NCBI RefSeq assembly: GCF_029870285.1
Contig: NZ_JACSYA010000015.1
Coordinates: 1 to 64,000, forward strand
DNA from: Delftia sp. PS-11
GTDB lineage: Bacteria; Pseudomonadota; Gammaproteobacteria; Burkholderiales; Burkholderiaceae_C
DNA length: 64,000 nucleotides
Direction of reading: 5' to 3'
Part shown: in pieces, positions 9,750 through 17,547 of the stretch
Layout of the letters: every line of letters starts with the position of its first letter
Numbering within the stretch: the stretch's first letter is position 1
Notes under the pieces: model-generated
Told to the model about the DNA's origin: nothing
Databases searched by the model: none
The model's input: the letters and a program-made list of their open reading frames with translations, nothing else
Made by a program: the position numbers and the translations under genes

Positions 9750-10691
9750 TCAGGTGGGTGCCCTTGGGGGCGTTGCGGGGACCGGGGCCTGGGCCCCGGC
9801 GCCGAGAATGTGGCTGATGCTGCCCAGGTTGCGCAGCGTGCTGCTCAGGTGCGCATGCATGGCACGCGAGGCTTCCTCGTTGCGCTGCTTTTCCAGCAGT
9901 TCCAGGATATGCAGGTGCTGCTCGCAGTGTTCGCGGTAGCGCGCGCGGTCCTGCATGGAGCGGTAGGACAGCAGGCGCCGCACGCGGTTGACGCGGCGGA
10001 TGGCATCGATGAAAAAGGCATTGCCCGAGGCCTCGACCAGGGATTCGTGGAAATTCACGCCCCGGTCGTGCATGCGGTCGGCCGGCGCAGTGGCAATGCC
10101 ACCTTCGAGCAAATGGATCTCGGCCGCGCGGCAGCGCTCCAGCACGGCGCGGTCCAGCCGGTATCCCGGCTCCAGCAGCGCGGCGGGCTCCAGCGCCAGG
10201 CGCAGGCGGCAGGACTGCAGCAGGCTGTCCGGCGTGGTCAGCATGGTGGCAAAAGTCCAGCCATAGCCGGGCTTGCGCTCTATCCAGCCCTCTTGCGAGA
10301 TGCGGTTGAGCACCGTGGCCAGCTCAGCCTTGCTCAGGCCGTAGCGCGCGCGCAGCGCGGCCTCCGTGGCGGACTCGGGCAAGTCGCCGCGCAGCCGGTC
10401 ATCGGCGATGCGGAAATAGGCGGCCTCAGCAGCATCCTGATCGCCCGCACCGGCATCGGCAGACAGGTCCTGGGGCAGCTGGTCATGGGAAACCGCCAGG
10501 AAAAAGCCCCGATTGCGCTCACGGCGCACCACGCCCTGCGCCTGCAGTTGCTGCAAAGCCTCGTTGATGGGCTGGCGCGACACCCGCAGCCGATCGGCCA
10601 GCCCCTGGGCGGCCAGGTGCGTGCCACTGGCCCAGTGTCCGGAGCGGGCCAGTTGCAGGATTTGCGCACAGATGTGGGTAGCGGTCTTCAT
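9750..10691 (-). CDS. GntR-family transcriptional regulator with FCD domain
   Basis: A 313-residue regulator. Residues 1-70 form the winged helix-turn-helix (ASGTHLAAQGLADRLRVSRQPINEALQQLQAQGVVRR), typical of the FadR subfamily. The C-terminal half is an all-helical FCD ligand-binding domain with the metal-ligand pattern around NFHESLVEASGNAFFIDAIRRVNRVRR. FCD regulators usually bind carboxylic acids. It precedes the signal-less substrate-binding protein in an operon and lies next to the Bug-protein remnant, hinting at former control of a carboxylate uptake gene. An AT-rich inverted repeat about 100 bases upstream may be its operator. Confidence 0.9.
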   Translation of the reverse strand: MKTATHICAQILQLARSGHWASGTHLAAQGLADRLRVSRQPINEALQQLQAQGVVRRERNRGFFLAVSHDQLPQDLSADAGAGDQDAAEAAYFRIADDRLRGDLPESATEAALRARYGLSKAELATVLNRISQEGWIERKPGYGWTFATMLTTPDSLLQSCRLRLALEPAALLEPGYRLDRAVLERCRAAEIHLLEGGIATAPADRMHDRGVNFHESLVEASGNAFFIDAIRRVNRVRRLLSYRSMQDRARYREHCEQHLHILELLEKQRNEEASRAMHAHLSSTLRNLGSISHILGAGAQAPVPATPPRAPT

Positions 10692-10783
10692 CGCGCCATT
10701 GTCCTGCCTCTTGGGACTATGGAGCCAGGGCAGAAGCAGCAGAGCACGGCCCAGGCATCCTGGTGTTTACCACGAGCCTCATT

Positions 10784-10809
10784 TTGCATATTTAATTTTT
10801 AAAATGCAA
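10784..10809. promoter_or_regulatory. AT-rich inverted repeat, candidate GntR operator
   Basis: TTGCAT at 10784-10789 is matched by ATGCAA at 10804-10809 across an AT-only centre. It lies between the GntR gene, which starts at 10691, and the truncated Bug gene at 10843. This is much richer in A+T than the surroundings. A dimeric regulator site is inferred from symmetry and position only. Confidence 0.4.
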
Positions 10810-10842
10810 TAAAACCTCCCACACAGTGTCATAAGCACACGA

Positions 10843-11043
10843 GCCTCTACGCCCGCTGCCATCCAGGCCCGCCTGAATGCCGCCGTGGCCGAAGCGCTGC
10901 AGGACCCGGAGCTGGCGCGGCGGCTGCGCGAGCAAGGCGGTGAGCCAGCGCCGATGACCCAGAAGCAGTTCAAGGACTTCATTGCCACCGAAACCGCCAA
11001 GTACGCACGCATCGTGGAGTCGGCCCGCATCGTGGCCGAATGA
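10843..11043 (+). pseudogene. 3' remnant of a Bug/TctC substrate-binding protein gene
   Basis: The reading frame ending at TGA 11041-11043 encodes the last ~65 residues of a Bug-family (tripartite tricarboxylate transporter receptor) protein: RLNAAVAEALQDPELARRL, then an EPAPMTQKQFKDFIATETAKY-like tail ending VESARIVAE. A stop codon lies just upstream at 10810-10812, and there is no signal peptide or N-terminal domain, so about four fifths of the gene is gone. It faces away from the GntR gene, as expected for a regulator/target divergent pair that lost its centre. The next ATG at 11080, with a good ribosome site, begins MRLHQALAATATL, a signal-peptide-like start that breaks down within ~25 codons. 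Confidence 0.75.
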
Positions 11044-11174
11044 GCACGGCAGACCGCAGGACCCATACAGGAGACAGCATGCGATTGCACCAAGCCCTCG
11101 CGGCAACCGCCACCCTGGATGGGGTGGGATGCCGTTCAAGGGGGCGGGCCGGCCGCCAGTGCGCTGCAGGCAGG

Positions 11175-12086
11175 TCAGGCACGCCCTGTGCGTGTTGCCA
11201 GCCAGCAGAGAATGGCGCCGCCACAGACCATGGCAGAGCCCTGCCAGAAGGCCCATGACAGCGGCGCGTCCAGCAGCAGCGTCGACAGCGCTGCGGACAG
11301 CACAGGAATGAAATAGGAAGCGCCCGCCAGGACCGTGACGTTGCCGTGCAGGATGCCCACGTTCCAGGCGCCATAGCCAAAGCCCATCGCCCCAGCGGCC
11401 AGCAGCAGGTAGACGATGGCCTCGGTGCTGAACGCCATGCCCCCTGCGCCTTCGAGCAGGTATTTGCCCCACAACGTCACGGACACCAGAATGAAAAACA
11501 GCGTCACACCGTTGCTGCCGCCCGCAATGCGGGCCGTGACGGTGCAATAGCCGGCCCAGATCAGCGCACCGGCAAAGGCCAGGCCATAGCTCAGGGGGTT
11601 GTCGCGCACGTTGTGCAGCATGCCGTCCAGGTCGAAGCCCTGCTCGCCACCCAGCACGTAACAGATGCCGGCGATGGACAGCAGGAACCCCGGCACGATC
11701 AGGAAATTGGCCTTTTGCCGGTTGAACAGGATGGCTGCAACAATCGTGAAAGTGGGCCACAAGTAGTTGACCATGCCCACCTCGATGGCCTGGCGCGCAG
11801 TGCGGGCGTAGCCGATGGACAGCGACAGACACAACTCATAGGTCACGAACAGCAGGCTGCCCCAGATCAGGTAGCGGCGCGGGAAGGTGCCTGGCCGGGC
11901 ACTGCCCACGGACAGCAGCAGGAATACCGAGGCCACGCTGTACATCATGGCAGCCCCGCCCGTGGGGCCAAGCTGGTCGCTGACGCTGCGGATCAGGCCC
12001 ACGATGGAGCTCCACAGCAGGACTGCCACCAGGCCAATCAGGGTGGCCTTGTTCGTATTTTTCATGGTTGTGTCTATTGTGGTCAT
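11175..12086 (-). CDS. yddG: Aromatic amino acid exporter YddG (DMT family)
   Basis: A 303-residue drug/metabolite transporter with ten predicted membrane segments. Several stretches agree closely with E. coli YddG: KATLIGLVAVLLWSSIVGLIR, QAIEVGMVNYLWPTFTI, SLLFVTYELCLSLS, AWNVGILHGNVTVLA and the C-terminal FWQGSAMVCGGAILCWLATR. YddG exports phenylalanine, tyrosine and tryptophan, and also methyl viologen, through the inner membrane. Two in-frame ATGs (12086 and 12065, MKNTNKATLIG) are possible; the second matches the family N-terminus better, but neither has a strong ribosome site. Confidence 0.92.
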   Translation of the reverse strand: MTTIDTTMKNTNKATLIGLVAVLLWSSIVGLIRSVSDQLGPTGGAAMMYSVASVFLLLSVGSARPGTFPRRYLIWGSLLFVTYELCLSLSIGYARTARQAIEVGMVNYLWPTFTIVAAILFNRQKANFLIVPGFLLSIAGICYVLGGEQGFDLDGMLHNVRDNPLSYGLAFAGALIWAGYCTVTARIAGGSNGVTLFFILVSVTLWGKYLLEGAGGMAFSTEAIVYLLLAAGAMGFGYGAWNVGILHGNVTVLAGASYFIPVLSAALSTLLLDAPLSWAFWQGSAMVCGGAILCWLATRTGRA

Positions 12087-12140
12087 GCCACACAGCTTCT
12101 GGCAGCAGGTGCCGGGCGTCGCATGGCTTTCAGGGGCACA

Positions 12141-12300
12141 TCATGCATGGGCGTCTATCCAGAGGGTCTTGATCTCGGTGTACTGGTCGTGCGCCCACTG
12201 CGATGTGTCTCGCTCGCCAAAGTCAGGCACCTTGCAGCCGCCGAAAGCCACCGTCAGCTTCTCGGCCATGGCACGGGTGAATGCAGCCTGTGGATTGGAA
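12141..12300 (-). pseudogene. 3' remnant of an aldehyde dehydrogenase gene
   Basis: The minus-strand frame ending at 12141 encodes LTVAFGGCKVPDFGERDTSQ followed by WAHDQYTEIKTLWIDAHA and stop. This is the C-terminal signature of NAD-dependent aldehyde dehydrogenases (normally P-F-G-G-x-K-x-S-G, then an E/DKYTELKT.WI end). The usual F-G-G-x-K-x-S-G has become VAFGGCKVPDFG. Nothing of the catalytic Cys/Glu region is present; similarity ends around 12300. It points away from a LysR fragment on the other strand, so the 5' ends of both genes appear to have been lost together. Confidence 0.7.
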
Positions 12301-12375
12301 TGCGTGGCTGGCCCACCACTGCCTGGACCGGGACAGCAGCCTGCAGGGCAGGCGCCCATTACTTCAATGCGAATG

Positions 12376-12609
12376 ACTACAACCTGCGATCCAGATGGTG
12401 CTCAACGACCAGGGCGTCGCGCTGGAATGTGACCATCTGGTCAGCCCCCTCATCGCCGGGGGCTGCTGGTACGGCCGGTGGAGCAGGAGGTGGTGCGGCA
12501 AGATACCCGCCGCTACTTTGCTTTCCGTGAAGACAAGGCGGCAGACTATGCACTGGGCCGCTTTCGCAGCGGATTCTTCGAACAAAGCGGGATACCTGCG
12601 AACGCCTGA
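12376..12609 (+). pseudogene. Frameshifted 3' remnant of a LysR-family regulator gene
   Basis: Two overlapping frames read the end of a GcvA-like LysR effector domain. One reads PAIQMVLNDQGVALECDHLV, ending in PLIAGG near 12465. The other begins GLLVRPVEQEVVRQDTRRYF and ends at TGA 12607-12609, so one frameshift lies around 12460-12475. The helix-turn-helix and most of the effector domain are absent. Together with the aldehyde dehydrogenase tail on the opposite strand it marks a collapsed divergent gene pair. Confidence 0.65.
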
Positions 12610-12687
12610 GCGGGTGCCGGAAACAGCGGGACATGGTATGAATGGCCGGCAAACACGGCCCGCTGCGCTCAAGGCATTGCAGGCAAA

Positions 12688-13035
12688 TCAGTTCCTGGCC
12701 GCTGCAGCCGCCATTTCAGCCAGGTACGGCCCCGAAAAAGTCTCCCTGACCGGCTCATCAATGAGCAGCTCGTCACGGTTCTTGCCGACAATCCAGGCCG
12801 GGGGCTTGCCCCTTCCCGTCCATGTGGCGCCAGACGCCGGGTCGCGGTACTTGGCAACACCATTGGTCTTGGCCTTGTGGGGCAGCAGCGGGAAGAGCTG
12901 CTCTGTCGTAAACCCGAACTCGCTCACCAGCTGCTGAACGCGGGCCAGCGCTGCTGCGGATTCATTCTTTCTTGCCTTGGCAATTTCGGCCTCAAGGGCA
13001 GCCTTGGCTGCCACCAGTTCTCTCAGTGTCGTCAT
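12688..13035 (-). CDS. H-NS-family nucleoid-associated protein
   Basis: A 115-residue H-NS/HvrA-like protein. Residues 1-45 are a charged, Ala-rich coiled-coil oligomerisation segment (RELVAAKAALEAEIAKARK). The C-terminal DNA-binding domain carries TWTGRGKPPAWI, the beta-proteobacterial version of the AT-hook-like TWTGRGRxPxW motif. It ends with a short extension after IVGKNRDELL. Such proteins bind AT-rich or horizontally acquired DNA and silence it. It lies next to the RNA-repair operon and decayed genes; whether it regulates them is unknown. Single gene with its own upstream region (13036-13143). Confidence 0.9.
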   Translation of the reverse strand: MTTLRELVAAKAALEAEIAKARKNESAAALARVQQLVSEFGFTTEQLFPLLPHKAKTNGVAKYRDPASGATWTGRGKPPAWIVGKNRDELLIDEPVRETFSGPYLAEMAAAAARN

Positions 13036-13143
13036 AAAGTGAAATGTGCGCGTATGCGGTGTGTTTGTGAGAGCGATACGGCTCGCTCATGGCAGGCAGG
13101 ATTATCAAGCTGAATTGCCCAGGCCTGCACACAGCCCACCGGT

Positions 13144-14319
13144 TTATGAACAGCTGCGCCCCGGGCCTGCAGTGCCTGCACCGACTTGGTACACCACGTG
13201 ATGGGCCTCGGTCGGAACCGGCAGCTCCCACTTGAGCGCCATCGCCTGCAGCGCCTTGTTGGTCAGCGTTGAATCCCTGCGGCTGTTGCGGTGCAGCAGT
13301 TCGGCACGCGGGCGCTCCAGATACACCAGTTCGACCTCTGCGCCATACGCGAAGAGCAGATCCAGGGTCTTGTCACGCATCTGCTGCGACAGATGCGTCG
13401 CATTCCACACAAACGCCGCCCCGGAGCGCAGCAGTGCCTTGGCCTTGTCCACGGCATGGTGCGCAGCGCGGCCATCGTTCTCGCCATGCCTGAGCCCCAG
13501 CTCCGACCGGGCATCATCGAACGACACGACAGGCAGGCCCTTGCGATGCTGCGCGACCCAGGTGTCCTTGCCGCAGGCTGGCAGTCCGCACATCACGGTC
13601 ACCCGGGAGCCAGGCTCCTGGAACAGCGGGTAATCCGGATGCACATCCGCCCCCCGGAAGTAGCTCACACGGGTATGGGCGTTCACGAACGGACGAGGCT
13701 GGCCATAGCAGCCCTCTTGCCTTGCCATCTCCCTGAACAGTTCGATGTTGTCCAGCACCTTGTGCTGGTCCGCACAAATGCGTCCGCGCATGTCCGCCTC
13801 GGCCAGCATGGCCAGCAGCGGGATGCTCACCTGCCATGACAGCTCGCGCACGATGAACTCGGGCGATCTGCCGCTGCGCGAGCCTTCCAGCGCGAAAAAC
13901 GGCACCTGATGGGCCTTGATCAGCCGGCAAATGGCCTCGCGCGCCTCGAAGGGTGCTGCTGCATCCCATAGCGCAATGCGCGCATCGATGGCCCCCTTGC
14001 GCGAATGCCCGGGCTGGCGGATATCGCCGGTCTGCGGATCTTTCACCGTGGTGCTGTATTTCGCCACATCGTGCAGCAAGGCAGCCAGGAACACGATCTC
14101 CTGCTCCTCTCGGGATGCCCGCTGATAGCAGGGATCGGCCAGCAGCGCCTCTACGACGAGCATCGTATGGATCCACGTGTTGCCCTCGGCGTGATAAACC
14201 GGGCTCTGCTCGGCGAGCTTGGCGAGCTCCAGTTGCGGAAAAGCGGCCAGGCAGGCCGCGAAGTCCGGCCTAGCGCCAGGCTGCGGCACCAGCGATTGAA
14301 TCTGTTTCCAGTTCCACAT
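13144..14319 (-). CDS. HD-Pnk: HD-domain phosphoesterase / polynucleotide kinase end-healing fusion
   Basis: A 391-residue bifunctional protein. The N-terminal HD domain shows H51 (NTWIHTMLVVEALL), the HD pair at 83-84 (ALLHDVAKYST) and further conserved His/Asp residues around 139 and 174-176. The C-terminal P-loop kinase starts at ~240 with Walker A GLPACGKD (245-252), followed by the SFDDARSELG acceptor-binding motif and the lid arginines in YLERPRAELLHRN. This is the layout of Runella slithyformis HD-Pnk, whose HD domain removes 2',3'-cyclic or 3' phosphates and whose kinase phosphorylates 5'-OH ends. The start at 14319 follows a perfect AGGAGG site. It lies 43 bases after the RNA ligase gene: heal then seal in one operon. 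Confidence 0.9.
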   Translation of the reverse strand: MWNWKQIQSLVPQPGARPDFAACLAAFPQLELAKLAEQSPVYHAEGNTWIHTMLVVEALLADPCYQRASREEQEIVFLAALLHDVAKYSTTVKDPQTGDIRQPGHSRKGAIDARIALWDAAAPFEAREAICRLIKAHQVPFFALEGSRSGRSPEFIVRELSWQVSIPLLAMLAEADMRGRICADQHKVLDNIELFREMARQEGCYGQPRPFVNAHTRVSYFRGADVHPDYPLFQEPGSRVTVMCGLPACGKDTWVAQHRKGLPVVSFDDARSELGLRHGENDGRAAHHAVDKAKALLRSGAAFVWNATHLSQQMRDKTLDLLFAYGAEVELVYLERPRAELLHRNSRRDSTLTNKALQAMALKWELPVPTEAHHVVYQVGAGTAGPGRSCS

Positions 14320-14362
14320 GGGGAACCTCCTTGTCTCTTGCGATGGCAACGGCCCGGGGGCC

Positions 14363-15202
14363 TCACCAGCTTTTGGAAATCTCGCCCGCAAAGATATCCA
14401 CGCCTTCGCGCAGGCCATTGGGGACGATAGGACGCTCGCTGTGGTGCGAGCCTGAATCGAGGATCACCTGCACGAAGTCCGGGCGCACGAACTTGTAGCG
14501 CGCCACGGTCCGTCCGCCCTCCTCGACTTTGAGGTACAGCCCCTCGGCCAGCTCCGAGCGGTCGGTCTGGCGCCAGCACAGATCCAGCGCCTGCTTCTGG
14601 CGTGCCACGGCCTGCGCAAACGCCTCGCGCCAGCGCGGGCTGCGGCCCAGCGGCGGAGCCAGCAGCGCCAGCAGATCCTGCAGGCCCCGGGGCGCCACCC
14701 CGCTGTAGAGCACGGGCACCGAGACCACAGGCACACCGGCCAGCAGCGCATGGCGCCCTGGCGTGTCGAGAAAGCACTGCGCCGACCGGTCCCAGATGTC
14801 GAACTCGCAGAACCAGTGCGGCAACGCGTCGTAGAACACAGAGTGCTTGGCGTACATCCATTCGCCAAACACCTGATAGCGGTCATCCAGCAGAGACAAC
14901 AGCCCGGCCTCATGGGCCTGGGCCCACTGCTTGAAGAAGTTGAACTGGCGCTCGCGCCCGCCGGGGCGCCCGCTGTCCAGGTAATGGCCGCGCGACTGCA
15001 GCAGCAGCTGGCCGTCTTCGGCAAAGCGCAGCGCCGCATTGGCGCCGTCGAGCTTTTCCTCGACAACGATGTGCCGGCCGGCCAGCCGTTCATAGGGCAC
15101 TGCGTCGTCCTGATCGCCCGATTGCAGGCGCGAGCCGCGCAAATGCGGTGTGCGCGGGTATTTGTGAATCCCGATCTGGGACAGGGAAGGCTTGTGGGTC
15201 AT
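14363..15202 (-). CDS. ATP-dependent RNA ligase (Rnl2-like)
   Basis: A 279-residue nucleotidyltransferase. Motif I is EEKLDGAN, with the adenylated lysine at residue 50. It is followed by the RGHYLD segment, motif III in VFGEWMYAKHSV, motif IV EGLYLKVE and motif V RYKFVR. The conserved family N-terminus (HKYPRTPHLRGSR) fixes the start at 15202, though the frame is open further upstream. The enzyme would seal 3'-OH/5'-phosphate ends in RNA, or RNA-guided DNA, through an AMP intermediate. It is the first gene of an operon with HD-Pnk, which would make the ends it needs. No archease, RtcB or RtcR gene is adjacent. Confidence 0.9.
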   Translation of the reverse strand: MTHKPSLSQIGIHKYPRTPHLRGSRLQSGDQDDAVPYERLAGRHIVVEEKLDGANAALRFAEDGQLLLQSRGHYLDSGRPGGRERQFNFFKQWAQAHEAGLLSLLDDRYQVFGEWMYAKHSVFYDALPHWFCEFDIWDRSAQCFLDTPGRHALLAGVPVVSVPVLYSGVAPRGLQDLLALLAPPLGRSPRWREAFAQAVARQKQALDLCWRQTDRSELAEGLYLKVEEGGRTVARYKFVRPDFVQVILDSGSHHSERPIVPNGLREGVDIFAGEISKSW

Positions 15203-15592
15203 GTCGTGCTTTCCAGCATGCAAAAGAGCACTGCGCGGCAAGGCGCGCGCAATGAGCAAAAAGCCGACGACGACGCCAGGCGCCGCAATGCAACGGGAAT
15301 GCGACGAAAGCCTGCCGCAGCGCTGCCATGGCGCAGCGCACGACTGGTTTCGGAGAAAGACGGGAGAAGAAGCCCGCAGCCGCCGCAAGGGTCAGCCGCA
15401 GGTCCCATACGGGCCACGCACCGCAGCGCACACGCCAGAAATCAGCGTGTGACGAAGTCGTTCAGCAGGAAGCTGTGCGGCGGGGCATGGTGCACCTCGA
15501 AAGGGTGAGGGTGGATGAAGGGATGCGAGTCTATCGCCCGTTGCCAGGCAGGCACAAGCGGCCGCGCGCCATGCCGGGCCGATTGTTGGCTG
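15203..15592. other. 390-base gene-free region upstream of the RNA ligase operon
   Basis: No convincing coding sequence or RNA gene is seen. It must contain the promoter of the ligase/HD-Pnk operon. I looked for a sigma-54 type -24/-12 element, because RNA repair operons of the Rtc type use one, but found no good match. The open frames crossing it lack family similarity. Confidence 0.5.
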
Positions 15593-16253
15593 CTAGCCAC
15601 GCACAGCGGACTTGAAGGCGGCACCCAGCGCATCCAGCGCCGCGCGCGGCCGGCCTTCGCGCACGCGGGTGTGCAGCAGCACGGGCAGGCGCGGCAGCGT
15701 GGGCAGGCCCAGGCGCGGACCCACGTCCAAGGCGCCCAGGGCCAACATGCGCGGCGCCAGCGCGGCCACACCCAGCCCTGCCATGACGGCGGCCGAGACA
15801 GCGGCCACGCCGCCGCCCACGAACACTTCGGTCCACGGCATGCCCGCCGTATCCAGCAGTTGCCCAGCCATGGCGCGCACGCCGCAGGGCTCGGCCAGCG
15901 TGGCCAGCGGCAGGGGCTCGCCCGCGCGGTGCTGCCAGCCGGGCGCGGCAAACCAGCCGAAGGGCTCCTCGGCCAGCAGTTCGCCGTCGTCACGCCCGGC
16001 ATGCGTGCGAACGATCACCGTGTCGTATTCGCGCCGATCGAACCCCTGCAGCAGCGGGCCGGACGATGCGATGCGGATGTCGATCAGCAGTTGCGGGTCC
16101 TGCGCATTCATGCGGGCGATCAGGGACGGCAGCTCAGGCCCGGCCACATGGTCGCTGATGCCGATGGTCAGCCGCTGGCGCGTGCTGACGGCCAGCGCCA
16201 GTGCGCGCTCGTGGGCCTGCAGCAGTTCGCGCGCATGGGGCAGGAAGACGGCG
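15593..16253 (-). pseudogene. LysR-family regulator lacking its DNA-binding domain
   Basis: The frame encodes a complete LysR effector-binding domain (LPHARELLQAHERALALAVS, then RLTIGISDHVAG through to the C-terminus KSAVRG). The ~80 residues carrying the helix-turn-helix are absent. At about 16250 the LysR similarity stops and the opposite strand reads as the tail of a tautomerase gene. The remaining open frame beyond that point is not LysR-like. It cannot bind DNA as a normal LysR protein, so it is called a pseudogene; expression as an isolated effector domain is possible but has no supporting evidence. Confidence 0.75.
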
Positions 16254-16385
16254 CTGTTCCGACGCATCGCCGAGCTGCTGGTCGAGAGCACCGGCCTGCG
16301 GCCCGAGGACGTGTTCGTCAACTTGGTCGAGGTGGACAAGGAGAACTGGTCGATGGGCCACGGGCTCGCGCAGTACGCAACCTGA
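16250..16385 (+). pseudogene. 3' remnant of a tautomerase-family gene
   Basis: The frame ending at TGA 16383-16385 encodes KTALFRRIAELLVESTGLRP, then EDVFVNLVEVDKENWSMGHG and LAQYAT. This is the C-terminal ~45 residues of a tautomerase/MIF-superfamily protein of the type widespread in Burkholderiales. The N-terminal half with the catalytic Pro1 is missing. It abuts the truncated LysR gene on the other strand exactly where both lose similarity, which marks a deletion junction. Downstream, 16386-16525 contains a short stretch (QSPQAACDAPRW) faintly like a gamma-glutamyltransferase tail, too little to call. Confidence 0.75.
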
Positions 16386-16525
16386 GACACGCGGATCGGC
16401 GGACCACCGCCAGCGAAGTGGTGGCCAAGGCGCCCAAGAATGGCTACCGCCAGTCGCCCCAGGCGGCCTGCGATGCACCGCGCTGGTGGCCGGGTACCAG
16501 AGGAGCGGGAAAGTGCGCGCGACGG

Positions 16526-17521
16526 CTACTCCGCGCGCAGACGCCCCTGCCGGGTCAGCCGCACCGCCAGCGCGGCCTCGTCGCTGACCAGGCGCTGCAG
16601 AGCGGCCGCGCTGGCCGGGAAGGGCTCGCTGCCCAGTTCGCGGATCAGGCTGCTGAACTCGGGCTCGGCCACGGACTTCGAGATCCAGCCATACAGGCTG
16701 TCCACGCTGGCCGTGGGCGTGCCCTTGGGCGCGAACACGCCCACGAAGGTGGTGGCATCGAACACCGGCAAGCCCAGCTGGGCCAGGTCGGGCACATCGG
16801 CCAGCCCTCCTCCGGTGAGCGGCCCCAGCACGAACAGCGCGCGCAGGGCGCCGCTCTTGATATGCGGAGTGGAGCTGGTGATCTGGTCCACCACGGCGTC
16901 GATCTGCCCGCCGATCAGATCGACCAGGGCCGGTCCCGACCCCTTGTAGGGCACGGGATTGACGCGCACCTTCACGGCGTCTTCCAGTTGCAGCACGGCC
17001 AGGTGATTGGGCGAACCCGGGCCGGCATGGCCCACGGTCACGCTGCCATCTTTGGCCTTCATGGCCTTGATGAAATCGGCAGCGGTCCTGAAGCGCGCGT
17101 CGTTGGCGCGCACCACCACGACCACGGGCGTGCGGCTGACCACGGCAATAGGCGCAAAGCTGTCGGCGCGGTAGGGCAGCTTGATCATCTCGGGCAAGGT
17201 GCCCAGTTGGCCCGGAGTGGCCACCAGAAGCGTATGCCCGTCCGGCTCGGCGCGCGCCACCCAGCCCGAGCCCACCGCACCACCGCCACCCGCACGGTTG
17301 TCCACGATCACGGACTGCCCCGCATGCCGGGCCAGCGGAATGCCCAGCGTTCGGGCCACGATGTCCACATTGCCGCCCGGCGCAAAGGGCACGACCAGGG
17401 TGAGCGGCTTGGCGGGAAATGCGCGTCCCTGCACTGCCGACGCAGCCGATGCCGCAGCCAGCCCCGCGAAAGATATTGCCGTGCGAATAAATCCCCTGCG
17501 GCCCGATGTGATTCGATTCAT
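16526..17521 (-). CDS. Bug-family (TctC) substrate-binding protein
   Basis: A 331-residue tripartite tricarboxylate transporter receptor-type protein. A signal sequence with twin arginines (GRRGFIRTAISFAGLAAASA) precedes the mature domain. The canonical Bug pattern follows: KPLTLVVPFAPGG, DIVARTLG, VIVDNRAGGGGAVGSGWVAR, PDGHTLLVATPGQL and YKGSGPALVDLIGGQID. Start 17521 has an AGGAG site; an upstream ATG in the same frame adds no signal. Bug proteins bind carboxylates in the periplasm; no TctA/TctB genes are nearby. It follows the amidohydrolase by 26 bases, so the ligand is probably the compound that enzyme acts on or a precursor of it. Confidence 0.92.
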   Translation of the reverse strand: MNRITSGRRGFIRTAISFAGLAAASAASAVQGRAFPAKPLTLVVPFAPGGNVDIVARTLGIPLARHAGQSVIVDNRAGGGGAVGSGWVARAEPDGHTLLVATPGQLGTLPEMIKLPYRADSFAPIAVVSRTPVVVVVRANDARFRTAADFIKAMKAKDGSVTVGHAGPGSPNHLAVLQLEDAVKVRVNPVPYKGSGPALVDLIGGQIDAVVDQITSSTPHIKSGALRALFVLGPLTGGGLADVPDLAQLGLPVFDATTFVGVFAPKGTPTASVDSLYGWISKSVAEPEFSSLIRELGSEPFPASAAALQRLVSDEAALAVRLTRQGRLRAE

Positions 17522-17547
17522 TTTCTCTGTCTCCTGCCATTTAAAAA

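Noticed and set aside
15203..15592. Possible sigma-54 promoter for the RNA repair operon
   Set aside because: A GC/TTGC-like spot near 15225 lacks the GG of the -24 box. No adjacent RtcR-like activator is encoded.
16386..16525. Possible gamma-glutamyltransferase remnant
   Set aside because: Only a short stretch (QSPQAACDAPRW) resembles that family. There is no continuous frame, too little for a feature.
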